A DNA stretch of 64,000 bases from Allodiplogaster sudhausi (GCA_945643635.1 CALZFC010000112.1:124001-188000), one strand, 5' to 3'; positions 34,901 through 46,179 are shown, numbered from the stretch's first letter. Translations and numbers: made by a program. The notes: a model not told the origin generated them from the sequence alone.

Positions 34901-37900
34901 AATGGTGGATTTTTTAAATGGAAATACACTCTTACCAACTCTAAAAAGTACTGAAATACATCTCTAGCCTGGACTTCTGTGCCGTTGACCGCGACGCGTC
35001 CACGACATTGCTCCGTGCGCTGCCTGTCACAACGGTAGATGGTTCCGATCGCCGAGGTGTGGCTCTTGTAGAAGAGATAGCCGTTAAAGTAGAGCATCGT
35101 TACTCCTCTCTCGCTCGTGATGAAGTCCACATCACGACTTTTGTAAGGCTGAAAAAAATCGTTTAAATCGTTTTGAAACTCATTTTTAGCAAGGGAGAGC
35201 GCTATAAAAAACCGAATTCCTAGGGAATAATTAGAACATTAAAAATCTACTTTTTTTGCCCCCCCCCCAACTAGGATGGCATCAAATAGTGATTTGAAGA
35301 AACATACGTAATGTTATACAGTATATTCCTCTTGTCCAGATAAGATACGAGAAGGAAATATTTAATATAGAAAAAAAGAAGAAGCTCATACATGTAGAGA
35401 TGAATCTTGCCGAAGCGCCTCCTCTTCGTCCCCAGAATTTGGCGCTTCGATACTAACGTCACGGGGAACAATGGATGGTTTGACGTCGTCCTCTGGAAAT
35501 TGCATTGCCCTCACGCCATATTCAGCTTCATCATACGGTTCTTCCTTCTTGATTTCGGTGGCGGGTGTTAGCTGGTGCAGCATAACTAGAAAAGGCAATA
35601 AAGATTTAAAATACCGAGGATATTGAAGTTGCAACCGCTTCGATTAAGGCGGCGCTGAACTTTATGACCGTATTTTAAATGATTGTAAAAAGAAAAAAGA
35701 AGGTTAAATAAACATAGTTCACGTTATAAGCAGTCGTAGAGTTGTAAGAGAAAACAAAACGTATGAGCCACATAGAATGAGAATGCTGAGCCAAGTACTA
35801 ACTAAATAAGTCTGAAAAACGGGCAACATTCGAGAGAATGAGCTGCAAAAAACGTGCTCATATCTGGACCAAGAGTCAATTCTCGCCCTCTGTAAAGATT
35901 GACGCGTGGCCTTTTTGTCCTTCTCCCCTTCACATACTGCTGTGCCTTCTCTCACACGCACACCCCCTCTCTCTCTCTCTCTCTCTCACGCTCTAACTGT
36001 CACCCTCTTCCTGTCTCTCATTCACCACGTCACTCTCTTCCCAATGCACGCTCTATTGCTGCGACCGCTCTATCACCCATCGATTGCTTCACGGCAGAGA
36101 CGAATGCTCCACAAAACGCTGACGAGCTCTAACCTCTATCTCCACCCTCTCTGTCTCTCTCTCTCTCTCTCACTCTCTCTCTTTCTTTCTTTCTCACTTT
36201 CATTCTCTTTCTCTCTCACACTTTCGCGCCTATCTTGGAGAGCACTGTCTTTTCATCTCATTACCTCAGACCAGGGATGTCCAAAACCAGGCCCGGGCCG
36301 GGCCCATAGGGTACGCGGGCCGGGCCGGGCCGGGCCCTACCTTCAAAATTTCGGCCCGGGCCCGCCAAATTAGCAACGGGCCGGGCCGGGCCTATGTAAA
36401 AACGGGCCAGGCCCTGGCCCGGCCCGGCCCGTAGGGTATGCGGGCCGGGCCAGGCCGGGCCCATGGGGCATGCGGGCCGGGCCCGGGCCCGCCAAACCAG
36501 CAACGGGCCGGGCCGGGCTCGGCCCGCCTTGGACATCCCTGCCTCAGACAGATATTACTGTAATTCCCTGTTTCATTGCCATTTTAGACTTTCCTGCCTG
36601 TGTTATGTGTATGCGTGTACATAACACCATACTGGGTCTCCCTGTCTGCCTTCTCTCTCTCTCTCTCTCTCTCTCTCCTCTCTCTCCTCACTTGCTCAAT
36701 GACTTTTCCACTTACCTTCTGCACCCTCTCACTCTTTGCACACACACTAACAGTCTGACCACCCCTGCCTCTGCCTTTAACCTGTTGTCTAACTGTCTTC
36801 CCCTCACCCATACCCTTCTGTTCTCACCTCGCCGTCATTGCTGGTATCTCCTGCCCATCTCGCGATTTCGCCCTTTCGCCCTTTCATGTGCTGATTTGAT
36901 GGTTTCAACCAACCAGTATTCCAGCTTACTTCTTTGCCATCCCATGCGCCGTAAATTAATGAGCAAGAATATTCTTCCTTTCAATTTTCAATTACTGCTT
37001 ACCTTACAATTAATGTCTAGCTTTGACTCCAGTAATGTCAAAAACGACCCTCGACCGCTTTGCACAGGCCCGCCCGCTTCATCAAATAAAAGCCCAGGCC
37101 GAGCAAACGAACACAAATTGATTATATTTTTATATTTATTTTGAACGAAATGTCCTAAAGACTTTTTACTAAATTTGGTGCTTATGTGTTGCAAACGGTT
37201 TTGTATTGGAATACATGGATTTTTTTTATTTGTGGTATTGATATCGCCTAATTTTTGCTACAGTTCTCACCATTTCTCGAATAATTACATTGTAGAAGGC
37301 ATGGCCGCCAAGATGAAAGGCCCGGCTCGGGCCTGGTATTTGGCATCCCTGAATGAAACACGTATGTGATAATCACAATCTTCTTCTCCTATCACGCTCT
37401 CAGCCTCACTCTTCCTCGCTCCCTCTCTTTGCCTCTCTCACTCTTTCTCCCTTTCTCTCTCTCTCTCTCCTTGTGCACCTCTCTTTCTCTCTCTCTCTTC
37501 TTCTTCTTCAGGAGAACTGCCCGATGGAGGATTGCGCAGTGAATCGCCGCAACTTCTTGCATGTCTCTTTGTGCTTCAAGCCCGAGTCGGAATGCCCTGG
37601 TTTCTTTATTATTATTTTGTTATTTTGAGTATTCGTCAGCTGCTCACATTTTTCTGGTATTTATTATTTTAGCCCATATCGAGAGCCTTTAGAACCGGGC
37701 TGGGTTACGAGGTATATGGCCCAAGACCCCGGGGTGGGGCATGCCATCATTGAATATTTAGCTAAATGTTAGTAAAAATTCGGGATGGGGTAGGGCACCA
37801 TTGCGGCCAAAATGTGGGTTTACATGATCGACAGTAGTATTTCTTCCTTTATTTATTTATTATAAAGGCTTGCATGGCAGTTTCATGTGCTCTCCAAGAA

Positions 37901-38539
37901 TTCTATACTATCGCATAATTTGCTGGCTTTTTCGTAAACTTTAAGATGAATCGTAAACTCTTCGTTGCCAGTTTTCGTTGAAATATTAATTATGATAATG
38001 ATAATGAATTATAGCAATAAGAATATTGATAATAAATATAAATGAACGCAATCTATATCAGTGAAGCACTGCTCTCGGACGAAAAGACTTCTTGCTCACT
38101 GGACGCAGTGCGGCAGTCAGCGTTGCACCATCTGCGCGCCGGCATGCAAGATGTGTCAGCCTGCGGAGGGACAGGGTATTTCATTTACTTGCTCTTCCAG
38201 TTTTGCTCACCATTTATTTTGTTTTCTACTCATTTATTTTGTCAGCTTCATATATTATTAAGAGAACGAGGAATCTCAGCCGAGAAAGGGCCGTTTCTAT
38301 GAGCAGCGTCCTGCAGATGAGATTGACTTCTTCTTCGACAATCTCCCCATGCCGATCGAAGTCGAACCATCCAAGGTAAAGTAAACTATATTGTACTAGA
38401 AAACAATTTCCTATATTGTAAAAGGTATTCTATCTGAATAGTTGCAGTTTTTTTTTTAATATTTATTGTGTATTCGTGAGAAATATCTTTGATTGTTTTA
38501 GTGGGTTACATATTGTTTGATGATTTTCTCTCCCTCTCC

Positions 38540-38588
<49 letters not shown>

Positions 38589-39222
38589 TCTCTGTGTCTC
38601 TCCTCTTTGTCCATCTCTCCTCTCTCCTTCTCTCTCTCTGTCTCTCTTTGTCCATCTCTTCTCTCTCCGTCTCTGTCTGTCTCTCTTCTCTCTCTCTCTG
38701 TCTCTCTCTTTCTCTTTCTTCTCTCTCTCTCTCTCCATCTCTCGCAGGATTGGCAGCGCGCCGTGAGTATTTCCCTGCGTTCCCACAACATTGGCCGCCT
38801 GCTTATCCGCCTCGAACCTAACGCGGACCCTTCCGATCTCCGCCACTTTAGCAGCATCGTCAACTTTTCTCGCGTTGTGGAAAAGCGCATCTTCACCGAG
38901 GCTGATGGCAGGGTACAATTTTTTTTATCAAAAAATTTTATGTTTTGATCAAACTTTTTATTTCGAAACATATAAATACATAGGTCTATAAATGTTAATA
39001 CAGAAAGTAGAATTCGAAACAAATATATTCTCAGAAGCAGACAACAGGGTGCAGTCTCTTATCTGTTCATATTTTATTTTATTTTGTTATTATTTTGGTT
39101 GTAATATTTAATGGAACTTTGAATGATATTTTCAGGACGAGTACTACGCAATCCTGGCAAGCAACCTCCGGTGCATGCAGACTGGGCCGTCTACAAGCAA
39201 GTCGCACTGTGCACACCACTAG
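30533..39222 (+). CDS. Mini-CBP: TAZ1 zinc finger plus KIX domain only
   Basis: CBP/p300-related nuclear protein. Exons: 30533-30580 (tentative start), 31204-31335, 37512-37599, 38062-38175, 38263-38375, 38748-38912, 39136-39222; 747 bases, 248 residues, all phases agree. Residues 43-120 are a TAZ1 domain: helix DPDLRSLQQRQLVGILHAACC, then CPMEDC, HVSLC, CPVKHC, HWTQC and CTIC give all 12 ligands of the three HCCC zinc sites. Residues 166-236 are a KIX domain: DWQRAVSISLRSH, an ADPSDLRHF loop, VVEKRIF, and GRDEYYAILASNL. An acidic linker (about 128-165) joins them. It ends shortly after KIX; no bromodomain, HAT, ZZ or TAZ2 follows. TAZ1 and KIX bind activation domains, so a partner-competitor or adaptor role is inferred. 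The exon 2-3 intron (6.2 kb) encloses the FLYWCH gene. Short CBP paralogues are known in C. elegans (cbp-2, cbp-3). Confidence 0.8.
32186..35583 (-). CDS. FLYWCH zinc-finger protein with four fingers (nested gene)
   Basis: Predicted DNA-binding nuclear protein. Nine exons (minus): 35583-35392, 35148-34936, 34738-34442, 34361-34185, 34008-33712, 33509-33321, 33085-32510, 32427-32353, 32302-32186; 710 residues, every junction phase 0. Four FLYWCH units: a ML(Y)FNGYLFYKSH-like strand, YRCxxQR, then C-x-(A/G)-R. For the first three fingers the final His-x-Cys comes at the start of the next exon (LNAHKC, LRYHTC, LCQHTC), so each finger is split by an intron. The fourth (32427-32186) ends without His-x-Cys; it may be degenerate or lack an unseen exon. 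Between fingers are acidic, Ser/Pro-rich and Lys-rich linkers. The N-terminus has IKKEE, a SUMO-type site. Nematode FLYWCH proteins (FLH-1/2/3, PEB-1) repress transcription; that role is inferred here. The whole gene lies in an intron of the mini-CBP, antisense. Confidence 0.85.
34446..34511. repeat. 33-bp in-frame tandem duplication
   Basis: Two identical adjacent 33-base units (34446-34478, 34479-34511) in exon 3 of the FLYWCH gene encode a repeated 11-residue QGHSSSSTSNS segment. The length keeps the frame. Confidence 0.9.
36272..36541. mobile_element. hAT-like MITE with 8-bp target duplication
   Basis: A 270-base element begins CAGGGATGTCCAA and ends with its reverse complement TTGGACATCCCTG. 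It is flanked by a perfect 8-bp direct repeat, CCTCAGAC, at 36264-36271 and 36542-36549. The CAGGG-type ends and 8-bp target site duplication are the hallmarks of hAT transposons. The inside is extremely GC-rich: repeated GGCCCGGGCC/GGGCCGGGCC words separated by CAACGGGCC and ATAGGGTACGC-like spacers, and no coding capacity. It sits in the long intron of the mini-CBP gene, 3' of the FLYWCH promoter. Confidence 0.88.
37030..37351. mobile_element. Possible decayed relative of the hAT-like MITE
   Basis: The left end CAGTAATGTCAAAAA and the right end TTTGGCATCCCTG resemble imperfect copies of the termini of the 36272-36541 element, and GGCCCGG-type words occur inside near both ends. No matching 8-bp flank was seen. 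Weak call. Confidence 0.3.
38525..38745. repeat. (CT)n tract abutting the KIX exon acceptor
   Basis: About 220 bases of CTCTCT, CTGTCTCT and TCCATCTC variants run directly into the 3' splice site at 38747 of the mini-CBP gene. Confidence 0.9.
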
Positions 39223-40567
39223 TTCCGAGAGAGAAAAACCCGTCGATTTTAGTTTGCTAGTCAAAGTTTTCTTTTCCAGCTTCTTATGCATTTCTCCATC
39301 TTCATTATTAGGATAGTCTAATCTGTCCTTATTTGAGAGATCTCCTATGCTGTTGCATATTCCTTAAATCTCGCGGTTTTTTACATGTATCGTTTTGCTA
39401 TTACGCTTGTTGAGATTGTACCTGTAGAGAGCTTGTGTAGAATATGTTCTTGTCATTTCATCAACGGGGTACTGTAATTGGATAACTGACTACTGTAGGT
39501 ATGGTAATAGGATTTTAAAGGAATGGTGGGCAAGATCATTCCCGGTGTCATTCCTTTCTTCTTCTTTTTTTCTTCGAACAGTATACTAATTTCGTGTAAT
39601 GACGGCTAATTGAACCTGTTTTCTTTTTCCTGATCTTATATCTGATTATCAGGGACCAGCCAATGTGCGCATAGAATTAGAATCCCAGTTCTGCTGACTT
39701 GTTGTTGTGAGGCCTTCCACATTTAAAAGATATTCATGTTTTTTCATCGTGGTTACACTCAAAAGAGAGCTCAGGTTTTCGTGAACGTGGTATAAGCGTT
39801 TTTTATTACTACTCGCTCTTTTCCCCTCACCTCAGGCTATCTTTCATTACCTCTTGTCATCTTTATTCAAGGACAACATCGTGAATAGCCTCATTTCAAG
39901 TGCTTTAAATCGTGTGCTAACGGTTGCTGTGTGTTTTCTCTCATGATAAAGAATGAAACTCCAGATTTTATCCTTAATTTTGGAGACTGGGTAAAATGGT
40001 TGAATGCCGTTGACGCTATATTTAGATTTTATAAAGTATATTGGGAAAGCCCAAATGTGTTGGTAGTGATGTCATTCTTTTCCTATATTTCTCGCCTTTC
40101 CATTTTTATTTCCCTATTGAAATTGTAATGTTATATGCTCCCATGCGCCAATTTTGTTCAGGGGAAGTGAGTGAAGTTTAAATTGCACTTTTGTCTACTG
40201 CAACTCCTAAAATGGTCATACGAAGTGCAGATCGAGATGATTCTCTCTCTGACTACTGTAATCGTACTTGTCTTGAGCGGATTTCCGCCTACGGTAGTAG
40301 ACTCGGCCACATCGGCGAATCTGAGTGCGGGGGCTTTTCTATGATAATATGCACTCATTGTTGAGCGATCAGAAAAAGCAGAGTGAGGGAGAGGGGGGGA
40401 AATAGTGAGAAGAGAGACGAGTAGTAAAGATATGTATTTCGGAGTATTAACTGGTTCCCGAAGTGCGCGTTCTTTTCGCAGATTATTCTCTCGAATGTCG
40501 TAATATATATCCATTATATTCACAATTAGTTCTTGCTGTATTCTCATTCCACTTTGCTCAGATCGAG
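39223..40567. other. Intergenic between mini-CBP and Canopy gene
   Basis: 1.3 kb, AT-rich, with no intact gene. It contains the decayed duplicate of the Canopy first exon at 40237-40344 (separate entry). An open frame at 39931-40128 has no support. Confidence 0.5.
40237..40344 (+). pseudogene. Decayed duplicate of the Canopy signal-peptide exon
   Basis: About 330 bases upstream of the real first exon is a diverged copy reading MILSLTTVIVLVLSGFPPT, aligned with MMFSLSTVTLLVLSGFLPV of the functional exon, and sharing the leader GCAGATCGAGATGAT-like flank. The GTGAGT donor of the functional exon is replaced by a G-rich run and the frame ends at 40342-40344 (TGA). Homology seems to continue into the flanking intron-like sequence (ATCATATGC / ATAATATGC). 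Either a relic or an unspliced upstream reading frame of 35 codons. Confidence 0.75.
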
Positions 40568-41069
40568 ATGATGTTTTCTCTGTCTACCGTAACCCTGCTC
40601 GTCCTTAGTGGATTCCTGCCTGTCGTAGTAGAGTCGGCTGCATCAGCGACCCTCGAGTGCGGAGGTGAGTGGGCGACGATTTTCTGTGATCATATGCAAT
40701 ATGCAATCAAGAAGAGCGGAGTGTGGGAGAGACAGAGAGGGAGAGAGGGAGATAGAGAGAGAGAGAGAGAAGAGTAGACGCAGAAAGAGAGGGAGAGAGA
40801 TCGAAAGAGACCGTCCGTCTCAGGCTGAGAGAGGAATAGAGGAGATAGGTAGAAAGAGTGGAAATAGAGGAAGTGAGAGGGTGAGAGCAAAGAAGAGAGA
40901 GAGAGAGCGAGAGAGAAAGAGATAAAAGTGAACCTGTCTCACTCCAGCTTGCATGCTCCTCGTGAATGAGCTAGAGGCAAGCATCGCCGAGGCCGATCCG
41001 AACAAGAAGATGGAGATGGGCAGCTATCGAGTCGGTCCGGATGGCCAGCAGAAACTCAGCCAGGTTATA

Positions 41070-41123
<54 letters not shown>

Positions 41124-41175
41124 CTCTCATTTCACTCACTCTCTCCCTCTATGTGTTTCTCTTTTTCGTTCATTC

Positions 41176-41215
<40 letters not shown>

Positions 41216-41455
41216 CTCTCTCTCACACACTCTTCATCGCCTCCTCTCCCTATGCAAACAAATGTTTATATTTACTGTTTTTTAAATTCTCATAGGTTGC
41301 CTACGCTCGCTCCCAATCACACATTGTCGAACTGCTGGAAAACGTCTGCGACAAAGCGAAGGAATACAAGCTGGTGATGCATCCCAGCACTGGCAAGGGC
41401 GTCTACGTCAACAAGTTTGTCAAGTTTAATTTTCTCAACTCATCAATCTCGCTCG

Positions 41456-41496
<41 letters not shown>

Positions 41497-41569
41497 CCTT
41501 TCTCTCTCTTTTTCCCTCTTTCTCTGTATCTCTCCATATCGGTCTCATTTTCCTCCTTTCTGAATCTGC

Positions 41570-41620
<51 letters not shown>

Positions 41621-42323
41621 CTCTCTCTCACTTTCTTTCTCTGTCTCCACTCTCTTTCTCTCCTTCTCCCAGTTATAATGTCTCTTGTGATATTTCAGAA
41701 AGTCAACGTATCTCAGGGGAGACGATAGCTCATCGATGCAAGCGAAGCTTCATAACAGTGTCAGTATGTTTATTATAAAAGTTATTTATTCGGTATTGAA
41801 TAAATATTGTCCAGGGCGGTTGAAGTAACTAGCTAATGTTGGGTCTTCTCTCCTTCTTTAGTGCAATGACTTTGTCGATGAGCACGAAGAGCAGCTGGAG
41901 AAGTTGCTGAAGAAGGAACAGCCGGAGCCCGTCAAGTCCGTCTGCCATAAGACTCTTGGTCAGATTGTTTTTAAATGTATATTTGATCATTGATTTTTCA
42001 ATGAACTTCATGCATAAGAAGATGAACTTTTTAAAGATTTCGTTTAATAGAACTATAACTATATAATTTTATTTTGTTGATGAGGTGTGACATTTTGTGA
42101 AGTAATTATTTTTTATACCTAAAAGTAATTCTGGTTGTTTATTCTACATGTAAATGTATTTTAAATATCCTTTTTTTTCTAAATTGTTTATTTGTATCTT
42201 CAAGGTGTTTGCACTTCCGTGGACGTAACTCAACTCCCGCCGAACGATCCTCCGGCCGAACAGAAGGATAATGGAAAAGATGAGGAAAAGGAGGACGAAG
42301 GAGATGATGACAATGAACTGTAG
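40568..42323 (+). CDS. Canopy (CNPY) family ER saposin-like protein
   Basis: Predicted ER-lumen co-chaperone; Canopy proteins assist folding or sorting of membrane receptors. Six exons: 40568-40664, 40948-41063, 41296-41414, 41699-41759, 41862-41958, 42205-42323; 609 bases, 202 residues, all in phase. Residues 1-25 are a signal peptide (LLVLSGFLPVVVES). Six Cys in the family order: CGAC (31 and 34), VCDKAKEY, CNDFVDEHEEQLE, VCHKTLG and VCTSVD, the saposin-type pattern of DUF3456. The C-terminus is very acidic and ends DDNEL, close to the HDEL/KDEL retrieval signal. The donor of exon 4 (AGT then GTCAGT) was chosen because only it keeps phase 0 with the next exon. A tandem AATAAATAAA near 42775 is a likely polyadenylation signal. 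(GA)n follows the first donor; (CT)n fills introns 2 and 3. The next gene starts 571 bases downstream on the same strand. Confidence 0.87.
40729..40925. repeat. (GA)n tract in Canopy intron 1
   Basis: Imperfect GA-rich tract on the sense strand, starting about 65 bases after the GTGAGT donor and ending near the branch region. Confidence 0.8.
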
Positions 42324-42894
42324 GCCGGTTGGAATTGGGAACCGGTTCCCTTCATAGTGGTATTACCATATACTTCTTGAGAATAATTAGTCGTCTCTTG
42401 TTCGAACATGTTTAATTTTATAATCTGTGAAAAATATATTTTAAAGAGCCACACTTGGATTCTGAGGAGTTGAAGAAAAAATGCAAGTCTGCTGGATATC
42501 TGGGGAATTGATATAGTCACTTATTTTTGTCTTTCGTAAAGTAACTTAATTATATTTAGGTTTTTGGTATTATACCTTTTATCTAATTATTTTTTTCTGT
42601 GAACTATTTAAAATATTTTTCGGAGGCCTAGCACTTGTTTTCCCTACATATCAGAGAAAGGTTCAAAATTTTTTTCTTTTGTTGATCTTTGCGTCTTTGA
42701 TTTCATGTCTGTGTGAGATAAAATTTTTTATGTGATTTTATTGTTCGTCTGGTTTTTTTGTTTCGATTTGTGTAATAAATAAACCTATTTGACAAACGAA
42801 TCTTGATTCCGTCTTCGTCGAGAAGAAACTGCGATCACGTTGGCTGCGAATTTATGATATTTGGACGAGTAATAAGAGAGTAAGCTCAAGGCTA
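42324..42894. other. Canopy 3' region / ENGASE 5' region
   Basis: 571 bases, T-rich, holding the Canopy polyadenylation signal near 42775 and then about 110 bases before the ENGASE start. Short same-strand spacing would allow an operon-like or trans-spliced arrangement, but nothing in the sequence proves it. Confidence 0.5.
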
Positions 42895-43945
42895 ATGGAA
42901 CCTTCAGCTATTAAATCTACGTTTCGGAGCCTGCTACGGGGCTGTCCTTCATCCCTGAGGGACTCGCTAAGGTACTGTGGTTTTGTGATTTCATATCTAT
43001 TATAGTTATTTATTCAATACTTATATTAAAATTTGTCCGTGTTTATGATAAATAATTTTTACTAATAAATATTCTTTTTGTAGAGACCTTCGAGATTTCC
43101 TCTCATCTGGGCCTCCATCACTTACTCCGGCCACTTTCATGTCGACATGTCCTCCACCCGATGTCACGCCCCTTTCATCGGTGGAAGAGCTCTGGGAGTG
43201 GGCGGAGCCAGAGAAAGAGGCGGAGCCAGCGGAAGCCATATCTACGCCACGCCCTCTCTCCGCTCACTACGACAGAAGGGACGGACGACCGAAGATTCTG
43301 GTCTGCCACGATATGAAGGGCGGCTATCTTCCGCATGAGAGGTCGGCGGGAAATTTTAAGTTTTGAACAGATACTATTAAGAAGAAAAATATTGAAGGAC
43401 ATAAGTTTTTTTTAAACTTGCCTTTCTTGTTATCTTTCAGAATATCCTGTTCCAGTACAGTAGCCGCAGAAGGTGGCGATGAGCCATTCATCTTTCTTCA
43501 CTGGTGGAATATTGACTTCTTCTGCTACTTCTCGCATAACTTTGTAAGTTTCGCTATAGGAGAGTAGTATTTAATTGAGTTTAGCAGTATTCTCATTACT
43601 TCTCAAGGCTTTTGAGATGTATTTATTTTGAAATATGTTTAAAGAAATTGTGCAGTTTTCACTTTAACTCGAAGAAATAAATGAAAATATCGGTGGTCAT
43701 CAAATAAAAAAAGTTTACGATAGAAAATAAGGGTACTTTTCTATGGTTAGTTTTGTGTTCGTGTTCAATTTTTAAGGGTTTTATGTTTTAAACCGATAAT
43801 TTTTTGATGTAGTTGGTCCCCGAATACAGATCACTCTGCCACCCCTCGCCTACACGAGTGCTGCGCACGACCACGGTGTACGAGTACTCGGAACCATCAT
43901 CACGGAGTGGACTGGTGGGCAGCGTTAGTTATTCGGTCTTTCGTA

Positions 43946-43977
<32 letters not shown>

Positions 43978-46179
43978 GTCTCTGTCTCTGTCTCTGTCTC
44001 TGTCTCTGTCTCTGTCTCTGTCCCTCTCTGTCTCTCTATCTGTTGTTCTCTCGTCAATCTTTCGATCTCTCTATGTATTCCTTTCCTTTTCTTGCTGTTC
44101 CTTTCCGTCTCTCTGAGTCTCTTTGTCTCCCTTTGTCACAGACTCCCTCCCACCAGCTCTCTCCGTCTACCATTTCATTTTCTTCTTACCTCTGTATCTT
44201 AATTTTACTTCTCTCTCGTCCTCTATTCTCTTTCTTTCTCTCTCACTCTCTTTCATTGTCTCCTTCTGCCTGTCTCTCTCTAAACTAAGTTCTCCATCAC
44301 TTTCCGTTCCCCCTCAGGCCTCTGTGACCGCTTCCTTTCGTCGGAAGAAGCTGTTCTCCGCACGGCGAAGCAGCTCTCCCGTCTCATGGTTCACCATAAC
44401 TTTGACGGATGGCTCGTCAACATTGAGAACACGCTCAGTGTTAGCTTTTATTTATTCATTCTTATTTCTTTCTTATACTAATTATCTACGCTTATCGATT
44501 ATTTCGTAAAGTCTGCTTTATTTCCTTTTTTTTCCTTTTAAAAAACTATTCCTGTCGTTATTATGTATCTAAAAAAAACTAAAAAATTTAATGTTTTTCT
44601 TATTTGTTTTGTTACTACTTTACACTTACAGTTTTTTTTTAAATTAATGACCAATTCAATTTTGTCGAAGCGTTTAGTTTGTAATAGTAAAAAAAACATT
44701 TTCTTTAATTTGCAGAAGTCTCAAGTCTCGGCGATGAGAAGATTTGTGCGTGAATTACGGGTGGAAAGTCGACGTGTGAACACTGAGGCTGTCGTCATTT
44801 GGTAGTTATTGTTTTATTATTTCTCATCCTAAACGAATGACTTTTATGACTCTGCTAGATCAACGTTCAGTGTCCAACAATCCACGTCATCCAGAACATG
44901 TATTAATAATGTCTATATGCTTCAAGGTACGATTCAGTCATTGAAAGCGGCAAGCTCCGTTGGCAGAACGCTCTGAATAAGCTCAACTGGTTAGGGTATT
45001 AAATATCTGCATAATTGTATTGCATTATATTTTATTTAAAAAAAAAGCTGGTTTTACGTTAAAAAAATATTTTGTTCGAGCTGAGATGAAAATTAATTTG
45101 AATAATTTTCATTTGAAAAATTTACTGATGTGTATGCATATTTTAAAGAAGATGGTTTGCAAATATTGTTATCATGGCGATTCAACAGATAAATCATCTT
45201 CATTAAAAAAAATTTCTATAATTTTTTTTAAAATTATTTTTATTTAAAAATAACTTTTAATACTTTGTCAGGTGTTTCTACTCGGAAGCCGATGCGGTCT
45301 TCCTGAATTATAACTGGACAGAGCAGCATCTCGAGCAGAGTGGAGCAGCAGCTGTCGACCCCACCACGGTGTTTGTCGGCGTGGACGTGTTCGCGAGGGG
45401 ATGTGTGGGTTAGCGGAGAGAGAAGAGAGAGAGAGAAAGAAGAGAGGAGAGAGAGAGGAGAGAGAGAGGGGAGAGAGAGAGAAGGGAGAGAGGAGAGAGA
45501 GAGGAGAGAGAGAGAGATAGGAAAGAGAGAGAGAGATAGGAAAGAGAGAGAGAGAGGGGAGAGAGAGAGAGATGAAATGGTAGGTGGTTGTGAGTGTGCG
45601 TCGTCGTTCGAACGTGCGCTGACCCACTCGATGTCAGTGGCCCTCTTCGCCCCTGGCTGGACGGTCGAGACTTTCCCGGGATGCGATCCGGTCAAGCAGG
45701 CATTACGGTAGCGACTATTTATTTATTTGTTTAAAAATAGCTAAAATATATATATCTCTCTCTCTACAGCTTCTGGTCACTCCTCGGACGCCATCTCCCA
45801 AGTCGACCCCTCAGGGCACTTCCGGTTCAAACGAACTTTTGCAGTGGGCAAGCAGACGGCGGCAAGGTGCTTCTTATATACATTTTAATGTTTCGTCAAA
45901 AAAATTAGACTAGCATAAGCTTTCCCATTAGTGTATCTTTAAAAATTCTCCACTTCAAACAAGTAATTTATGGTATTCCATGCGGTTATTTCACTCTCAC
46001 TTTCTCTCTTTCTCTCTCTGCCTCTCTCTTTTCATTTATCACTCCATCTCTCTCTCTATCTCCTCTCTCTGTTTATTTCTCTCCTTTCTGTCTCTCCCTC
46101 TATCTCTCTCTGCCTCTCGGTCTCTCTGTCTCTCTCTCGCATTATATCTGTCTCCACCTCTGTGTCCACCACTATCTAT

